Assembly (NCBI GenBank): GCA_008360975.2
Contig: CM039210.1
Span: forward strand, 23,335,007 to 23,399,006
Direction: 5' to 3'
DNA: 64,000 nucleotides
Source of the DNA: Lichenostomus cassidix
Taxonomy: Eukaryota > Chordata > Aves > Passeriformes > Meliphagidae
Position numbers and translations under genes: made by a program. Below are positions 58,201-64,000 of the stretch, in pieces. The notes beneath the pieces were generated by a model. It was not told the DNA's origin and searched no databases. It saw nothing but the letters and a program-made list of their open reading frames with translations. Position 1 is the first letter of the stretch. Every line of letters starts with the position of its first letter.

Positions 58201-59978
58201 AGCCACTCTTGCATTGAGCATTGAATGCTGAATGCTCAACTGGTTTTAAGTTGTTCATCCATTTATATTGACATTACTTATTCACCTACTGATTGCTCTG
58301 GATTAAGCTCTTGATATAGTTGTTTTACTGGTGTCTAAAATAAGCTGCAGTGTGCAATGTCACGTGTCCATGTCTGATACTGCTGGGAAAAGCGAATGCT
58401 GTAATATGTAAAATATCTAAAAAATATCCTTATATGTGTTTTGACAGATTGGCAAAATGAGGTATGTCAGTGTTCGTGACTTTAAAGGAAAAGTCTTAAT
58501 TGATATTAGAGAATATTGGATGGATCAAGAAGGTGAAATGAAGCCTGGCAGAAAAGGTATTGTTCTGCTTCATGTTATTTTGTATTAAAACATTGTCTGC
58601 AGTTTGCTGGAGATCTTTGTATATCAGATTTCTATACTTTGTTACTATGTGGTATTTTTAGAGTAATATTTTTACTTATTAATGATTTATATTTTAACAT
58701 ATGATTTGTTTTATCTGTAGATTATAAACAAAAGCAAAGTGGTTTCATTGGCCTGAGTCTGTTTTCCTAAATTGTTCCCCCATAATTTATGGAAAATGAG
58801 GCATTGAATACACACAGATTTGGTATGGGAGTTATATACATAGCCATACATTTTCCCATTGATTAACTTAACTCTACTTCTTGCTTTTATTACAATTGGA
58901 TTTCCATGTTGGTTTTTGAGCGCTAGGGAGTGGCAATACTCTCTCCAAAATGTTACTTATTCACAGTGCTTTAAGAAACAGGAGGGGAAAAAACCCCAGA
59001 ATTATGGTACTTCAAAAGTGCATAGAAATTCAGTCCACAGAGGTATGGCTTTTTAGGAGCCAACAGGAATATGGTTGATTTCCTCGTTTCTTTTTGTACC
59101 GCCTTTGATGCCTTAAAGACCCTAGAAATGAAACGACACACTTTCAAGATAATATTAGTATAGGAGGTAATATAAAAGCTGGTCTTTATTGGAAGCCTCC
59201 AGGGGCAGATATGGGAAATGTCCACAAAAGCCCACCCCCCATAGGTGAATGCAGTTTTATAAGTTTAGCAAATTAGCATAACTGACAAGAATTCCCAATT
59301 AGAAGCACAGGTGATGAGGTAATTCCCCCTTCTGGTTCAACCCTTTTCTGAAGCCCCCCCCCCCCTTGGTACTAGCTGTACTTTGTTTATGAAAATGTGT
59401 CTTGAAGAGCTGTTTTCAACCTTGGTAGCCAGGGAGAAACAAGATAGACAAAACATTCCAAGGGCCCGTATCCTTTCTGCCTAGGGAAAGGGTATGGAAA
59501 ACTACTGGGAAAACTAGCCACTAATACAATAATAGGCTACAAATATATGTGTTAAGAATACAGAGAATATATAAAAGAAAAAGGCAAAAAATCAGCACAG
59601 CATCACCTTCTGTCAAGGCCAGCACTGTATTTCTGTGTTTAAGCTAACACTTGTGAATGAATTTGTTATACTGCACTCATTTTCTTTGTGAGGAGATAAG
59701 CTAAGGTCTAAAGTTTAACTGAATTGTTCCAAATGAGTAGTTTCTTTGTAACCGAGGTGGTTGTTACACTTGAGGTAGGTTAAGCATTAATAGTTGTGAC
59801 GTACACTGTGTATGAAACCAGCCTTGTCAGTAATTATGCAAGATTCTGCGCTACAATTTTTTTTTTGTCCTAAGTATTTATTTTTTAATGCATTTCAGGT
59901 ATTTCTTTAAATCCAGAACAGTGGAACCAGCTGAAGGAACAGATTTCTGATATTGATGATGCAGTAAGAAAATTGTAA
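49198..59978 (+). CDS. SUB1: SUB1 (PC4), transcriptional coactivator, complete coding sequence in four exons
   Basis: Four exons (49198-49269, 50935-51054, 58448-58556, 59899-59978) join in phase into 126 residues plus TAA, one shorter than human PC4. The N terminus [12 protein letters not shown] is the Ser/acidic regulatory segment phosphorylated by CK2 in the family. Then comes a Lys-rich segment ([16 protein letters not shown]) and the C-terminal single-stranded-DNA-binding fold (about 62-126). The ssDNA contact residues known in human PC4 are present at the equivalent positions: F76 and W88. PC4 bridges activators with TFIIA/TBP, unwinds DNA and associates with chromatin. It is divergent from ZFR, with the two CpG islands about 5 kb apart. 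Transcription presumably starts in the CpG-rich region 46900-48330, with a non-coding first exon I cannot place exactly. Confidence 0.96.
50935..51054 (+). CDS. SUB1: SUB1 coding exon 2
   Basis: CCAAG acceptor (AAG, weaker than CAG) and a CAG|GTAAAA donor; exactly 40 codons. It encodes the Lys-rich basic segment AKRKKQVV...KKQKTG and [14 protein letters not shown]. The first residue is Ala where human has Leu. Confidence 0.94.
53449..53462. repeat. poly-C run
   Basis: About twelve C in a row, in SUB1 intron 3; length uncertain for sequencing reasons. Confidence 0.7.
53695..54050 (+). mobile_element. LTR fragment (avian family ending ...AACCAGGACA)
   Basis: Contains ggttgagataagaacaattt and ends attaactctatcctggctggaaccaggaca-like, a widespread bird LTR end. 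5' truncated. In SUB1 intron 3. Related to the next element by its end sequence. Confidence 0.6.
54460..54894 (+). mobile_element. LTR with internal deletion (TGTTTTGGTTTAACCCC family)
   Basis: Begins TGTTTTGGTTTAACCCCAGC and ends AGCCAAAACCAGCACA. The ends are near-inverted copies, as expected of this avian LTR family. The middle is shorter than the family as I know it. No clear target-site duplication. In SUB1 intron 3. Confidence 0.62.
55990..56640. mobile_element. possible LTR-derived sequence
   Basis: Composition and words such as gtaatttactataatgctaaactgcaaag resemble avian ERV LTRs; termini not found. In SUB1 intron 3. Confidence 0.3.
57140..57763 (-). mobile_element. Solo LTR, 624 bp, 6-bp TSD, in SUB1 intron 3
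   Basis: TGTTGCGG at the left and CACAATA at the right (probably CAACA with one change), flanked by TCATAC (57134-57139 and 57764-57769). On the minus strand it has TATAAAACC near 57500 and AATAAAC near 57360, so it runs antisense to SUB1. It ends about 685 bases upstream of SUB1 coding exon 3. The ORFs inside are non-genic. Confidence 0.72.
58448..58556 (+). CDS. SUB1: SUB1 coding exon 3, ssDNA-binding domain
   Basis: GACAG acceptor and an AAAG|GTATTG donor; 109 bases. It encodes [19 protein letters not shown] and [16 protein letters not shown], the curved beta-sheet of the PC4 fold with the aromatic DNA-stacking residues F76 and W88. Confidence 0.96.
59105..59615 (-). mobile_element. possible LTR in SUB1 intron 4
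   Basis: Reverse-strand AATAAAGACC near 59185 and a composition shift with a long C run near 59355 suggest an LTR in minus orientation; boundaries not resolved. Confidence 0.35.
59899..59978 (+). CDS. SUB1: SUB1 coding exon 4 and stop
   Basis: TTTCAG acceptor; encodes [18 protein letters not shown] and IDDAVRKL then TAA at 59976-59978. This is the C-terminal dimerisation helix of the PC4 fold. Confidence 0.96.
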
Positions 59979-60126
59979 ATACAGAGCTATACAGAAAACT
60001 TTTATCATTTTAGTTGTTTTAAGTGGTCTTTTTACATTGGCATTTGTTTTCTAAAATATTGTTTTCCAAGCTATTGTTTATTTATTTAGATTGCAAAATT
60101 ATTTGTAAAATGAATACTTTATGTGC

Positions 60127-60132
60127 ATTAAA
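60127..60132 (+). terminator. SUB1: proximal SUB1 poly(A) signal (ATTAAA)
   Basis: ATTAAA about 150 bases after the SUB1 stop, followed within 30 bases by a GT-rich stretch. Plausible proximal cleavage site giving a short mRNA. Confidence 0.5.
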
Positions 60133-61297
60133 AGTGTATTCTGAGTGAGGCTATTTGTGTATACTTTACTAAAAGGAAATGTGTTGCTTTCACCTCATGG
60201 TATAAAATAAACAAAACAAATAATATGTAAAGTGTAGATGTTTATGGCCTTTTGATTGAAGATGCTGGTAAGGTTGCCTAATAGCTTTAATTTTAGTTTT
60301 AGTTTAGTTAACCATTAATGTGATTTTTTTTTTTTTCTTAAAATGTCTCCATTTTAATGTTTTGGGTTTTTTTTCTTTTATTTCATACTTTTTGGTATTG
60401 CCCTGACAGCTTTCAGCTTTAAGACTTGATACAAACAGCAAATACCTGGTAAAACACATTTTTGTAGATAATTTTAAATACTGTATTTGCTAATTTGCTG
60501 TATTTTTTCAGATGTAAACAGTCCTGAGTATATAGACTTTTTTGCATTACTTGCATGAAGTGTTATGCTAAACAATAACACTTGAAAACAAGCCACACAC
60601 TATTTCTTCCCATTTTTCTATAGCTTGATTGACTTAAAAAATACAATTAGCTTTTATTCTTAGACCCTAGATTTTGAATGTGATGCATAAACTTTTATAG
60701 TAATAGACATATACCTCAGAGTAAGATAGTATTTAAAAGCTCCAAATGAGAGTATTGTGTAAACAATGTTTAAACTAGGCTATAAAAGATTAAACAATCA
60801 AAGGGAGTTAAGATTGCTTCAGCCAAGACAGCTGGCTATCATGCTTCTGCTCTGTCCACACTGCCTGCCCAAACCATTTAACTTGGCTTGCCTTGTGTGG
60901 CTTACATGCGCACAACTGTTTTATATTTTGTACAGAAAGCACTTAGTGCTTACAATGGAACACTGGTACATAGTGGATCATGACTCTAGTGAACCTTGCT
61001 TGTCTAACAGTGTACTATTCTGGTAAGAGAGACTTCTGCCCAGTGGAAGTTGTATTAGACTAGATGCTGCCCCAGATGAAGGGCTTCTTGATAGGTATCA
61101 CAAACTATGGAATGAAGAAGGGAGAATATGATGTTTGAGTAGAACTTGTAGTGATAAGGGGCATGCCAGTGCAGAAGTTAAAGGTGACAGATCAAAGTTA
61201 GCTGACAATAATATCTTCAGTGAAGAAATGTGTTAGCAGAATTGGATAAGAGTTTATTTTCTGACTTAATTTGGTTAATCAAAGGAAGAAGATTATA

Positions 61298-61740
61298 AAT
61301 CATAGAATAGTTTAAGTTGGAAGGGGCCTTTAAAGGTCATCTGGTCCAACCCTCCTGCAACGAGCAGGGACATCTTTAACTAGGTCTGCACAATCCAGTC
61401 TGACCTTGAATGTTTCCAGGGATGGGGCATCTACCACCTTTTTGGGCAAACCTATTGCAGTGTCTTACCACTCTAATAGTGAAAAAATTCTTCCTTATAG
61501 CTAGTCAGAATCTCCCCTCTTTTAGTTTAAAACCATTGCCCCATGTCCTATCACAACAGGCCCTACTAAAAAGTCTGTCCCCATCTTTCTAATAGGCTCC
61601 CTTCTAAGTACTGAAAGGCTGCAATAAGGTCTCCCTGAAGCCTTCTATTCTCCAGGCTGAACAACCCCAACTCCCAGCCTTTCCGCATAAGAGAGATGTT
61701 CCATCCCTCTGATCATCTTTGTGGCCCTCCTTTGGACCTG
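61298..61740 (-). mobile_element. CR1 3'-region fragment
   Basis: Begins with the antisense CR1 3' end (tcatagaatagtttaagttgg) and continues through the decayed ORF2 C-terminal region (ctccaggctgaacaacccc). Downstream of SUB1, possibly inside its long 3' UTR, where it would be transcribed antisense. Confidence 0.92.
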
Positions 61741-62145
61741 TATATTTGGATTTGAAACAGCTTAATGAAAATTGACATTTCAAGACTATGTAGTGAATAT
61801 AACAATTTATTGGTTCAGCTGTAATTTTCCAATTTGATGTTAAATTTACTGTAATTTTTAAGTGTGTGTGCATAAACAGGATTTACTATTTGTTTATTTT
61901 TTGAATATTTTTATATAATTGTTTTTATTGCAAACATGCATGGAAGTCCTATTTTCCTAAGTGCCATACACAGACTGTTCCTGTGCTGCAGAGTTTATAA
62001 TTCAATACAAATGGGTATTGAAGGGTGAGGAAACATAACTTCATCAAAAAAAATATATACTATTTAATAATATATAATTTAATTTTAACCATTATGTTAA
62101 ATACCTCCACCTACTTTTTAACTTATCCATTGTTGACATATTTCA

Positions 62146-62151
62146 AATAAA
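62146..62151 (+). terminator. SUB1: distal SUB1 poly(A) signal candidate (AATAAA)
   Basis: Canonical AATAAA followed by T/G-rich sequence (TGTTTTCG and later TTTTGTGGT). A candidate for the long 3' UTR isoform. Confidence 0.4.
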
Positions 62152-64000
62152 GTTAAGCTATGTTTTCGTATGGCTCAGGAAATCTGCGTTTTTTAAAAAC
62201 TGCTTGAGGGTGAATAAAAGGGTGAAGAGATGTTTTGTGGTAGCAGTTGTGGTTTTTGGGCATAGCATCTTTTTTGGAGTGACTTACTGGCACGTCAGGG
62301 TATTTTGACCAAATAGAAAAAATACAAAATATCTGCTAAAATTTTCAGATGAGTCTATGAAAGAAATTGCTTCAGATCACTATCAACAGATTCTAGGTGT
62401 AGTTTTTATTTGTGATATGTCCATATGATTTTTATTTTCCTTTAAATCTGAAAATTTGCAACCAGATTTAACCCATTTTTACCTCAAAACTTTCATATGG
62501 CCACTTTAAACTGCATGATTATCATAATAGAGGGAACATTGTCTTCACTTAGACTACTGTGGTAGTAGGTCATTGGATGACAGTTGTGTACAATATAATT
62601 GTGTTCAGGAAGGTGGAGAATAAAATTCATTAATTTTGGGGAAGTAAGTGAAAGTTTTCATAACAGTAATTAGTTCTCTTGTGGAAACTGATGGTAGAGA
62701 TGTTCAAAGAAATTAGTATTTGTTAATCAAGAACTATTAGTTCCTCTTATAACACCCTTGCTGAATTTGTGATTATAATTGCTTGAGAAAACTTGGCACA
62801 ATTTGATTTTACTTAGCTTGTGTGCTTAAAAAGTTTTCCATCTGCCAGTTACATTTCTGCCTCTAATAATAATAAAATATCATTTTACCTGAACCTGTCT
62901 TAATGTCTGCATGACTGTCCTACAAAAGAAGGTAACTAATAAGCTAGTCAGTTTCACAAATGAACTCAAAAGGGGATGTGTTTAATTATGAGGGAATTCA
63001 TTGCACTTAAGTGACTAGCACATCAGTCATCTGGATTAAAATTTGACACACTCAAGGTTACTTGGAAATAAATAGTTGGTAGTGATTTGTCATGTAATTG
63101 TAGTTAGTGTATATGTAGAAATGTCCATGGAAGAAAATTGTGCATGTATGAAAAGATTGTGTCATGAGATAAAAACACTGCTCCCTTTCTCATTGAAGTG
63201 GCAAAAGAAAGGTGCATTTGATTCTTCATATTTATGCTGGACATATTAGCAATATGTTTGATAAATTAAATCTGCTGTGGAGCTTAGGAGAAAAAATAGA
63301 TCACAGAGCTGCCAAAGTACTATATGTGTGCTAAATCAAACTGTCATGTATAATGTTGCTCTTATGTAGAGGTGTTCATATTGAAGTTAAACAAATGCAG
63401 TACTAAGTTTGATATTTCTGTTAAAGGAAATGCCCCAGTTATGTACTGCTCATGTGATCTGTTAGCAAGAAATTGATTGTAATTCTGATAACTCAAATGT
63501 CATATTGTTAACCATGTGATATGTTTCATGTTTTGTTTTGGCAGTATCTACTGCAGAGAGGCCACTGGAAATAGGCACCCTCCAACTATATATTAATGTT
63601 CAAATAAAAAAAAAAATCATTAAATGGCATGTGTGCAATAGCAATTTGAACACTTGGAAATAAATTACTTCTGCTGACACAGTGTTATTTTAAACAAAAA
63701 TTTAGCTGCACTTCAACTTATTTTTTCTTAATAGCTGTTTTCATAACAATTTGTTTCTTGCAACTGTTGGAGTTTGGAAATTTGAAAACTTAATCATCTA
63801 ATAGTTGGTCCACATTTATGGGTGGGTGGTTGCTTTTGTTAGGCCAGAGGGATAGGAATTTTTCATTATGATAGAAGAACAAATGTCATGTTGTCTTGGA
63901 TTGATGATATGATAATCCTTTATCCCCTATCGTTGGCTTATATGCCCAAGAAAGAAAAAAAATGTGTGGTGCTGTCTCTTTAACTGCACCCAGCCGCAGA

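Larger units (their letters stand above)
59979..64000 (+). other. SUB1: SUB1 3' UTR and downstream sequence with alternative poly(A) signals
   Basis: AT-rich, no further coding exons. Candidate poly(A) hexamers on the plus strand: ATTAAA at 60127-60132 with a GT-rich downstream element, AATAAA at 60206-60211, AATAAA at 62146-62151 followed by GT-rich sequence, and further AATAAA runs near 62870 and 63605. Vertebrate SUB1 has a long 3' UTR, so the distal sites are plausible. The exact 3' end is not determinable here. A CR1 remnant (61298-61740) sits inside this stretch. Confidence 0.6.

Overview
This window is vertebrate nuclear DNA and almost certainly avian. The mobile elements are dominated by CR1 LINEs of bird type: a GDSL-esterase ORF1, an AP-endonuclease/reverse-transcriptase ORF2, and short ATTCTGTG-like repeats at the 3' end. 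Many solo LTRs are also present. Coding sequence is split into small exons inside AT-rich introns.

Two protein-coding genes are present, head to head. ZFR (zinc finger RNA-binding protein) runs on the minus strand. Its first 15 coding exons lie between 41548 and 7319, and the last exons, encoding the rest of the DZF domain, lie beyond the left edge. SUB1 (PC4, a transcriptional coactivator that binds single-stranded DNA) runs on the plus strand. Its whole 126-residue coding sequence is present in four exons, 49198-59978, behind an unresolved non-coding first exon. ZFR and SUB1 are neighbours in other vertebrates (human 5p13.3) and sit on the sex chromosomes of birds, so Z or W linkage is likely. 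The sequence alone does not decide which.

Layout: 1-7318 is ZFR intron 15 with a nearly intact CR1 (about 115-3625). 7319-31630 holds exons 15 to 3, and most of the long introns carry a CR1 or an LTR. 31631-41180 is the large intron 2, with four LTR copies and CR1 remnants. 40900-42000 is the ZFR CpG-rich promoter with two ZNF143-type motifs. 42017-45297 is a stack of solo LTRs, including a dated nest: LTR inside LTR inside LTR, two of the insertions with perfect target-site duplications. 46900-48330 is the SUB1 CpG-rich promoter. 49197-59978 is SUB1, with LTR fragments in introns 3 and 4. 59979-64000 is the SUB1 3' UTR and downstream sequence with several poly(A) signals.

Functionally, ZFR is a nuclear and cytoplasmic RNA-binding protein with three U1-type zinc fingers. 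SUB1 is a chromatin and transcription cofactor. They do not form a pathway together; their adjacency is conserved synteny. I found no undescribed enzymatic or defence system. The most informative observations are the nested LTR chronology, a GC-AG intron in ZFR, sense-strand LTR poly(A) signals inside ZFR introns, a young CR1 one codon from an open ORF2, and unexpected substitutions in the conserved ZFR DZF region.
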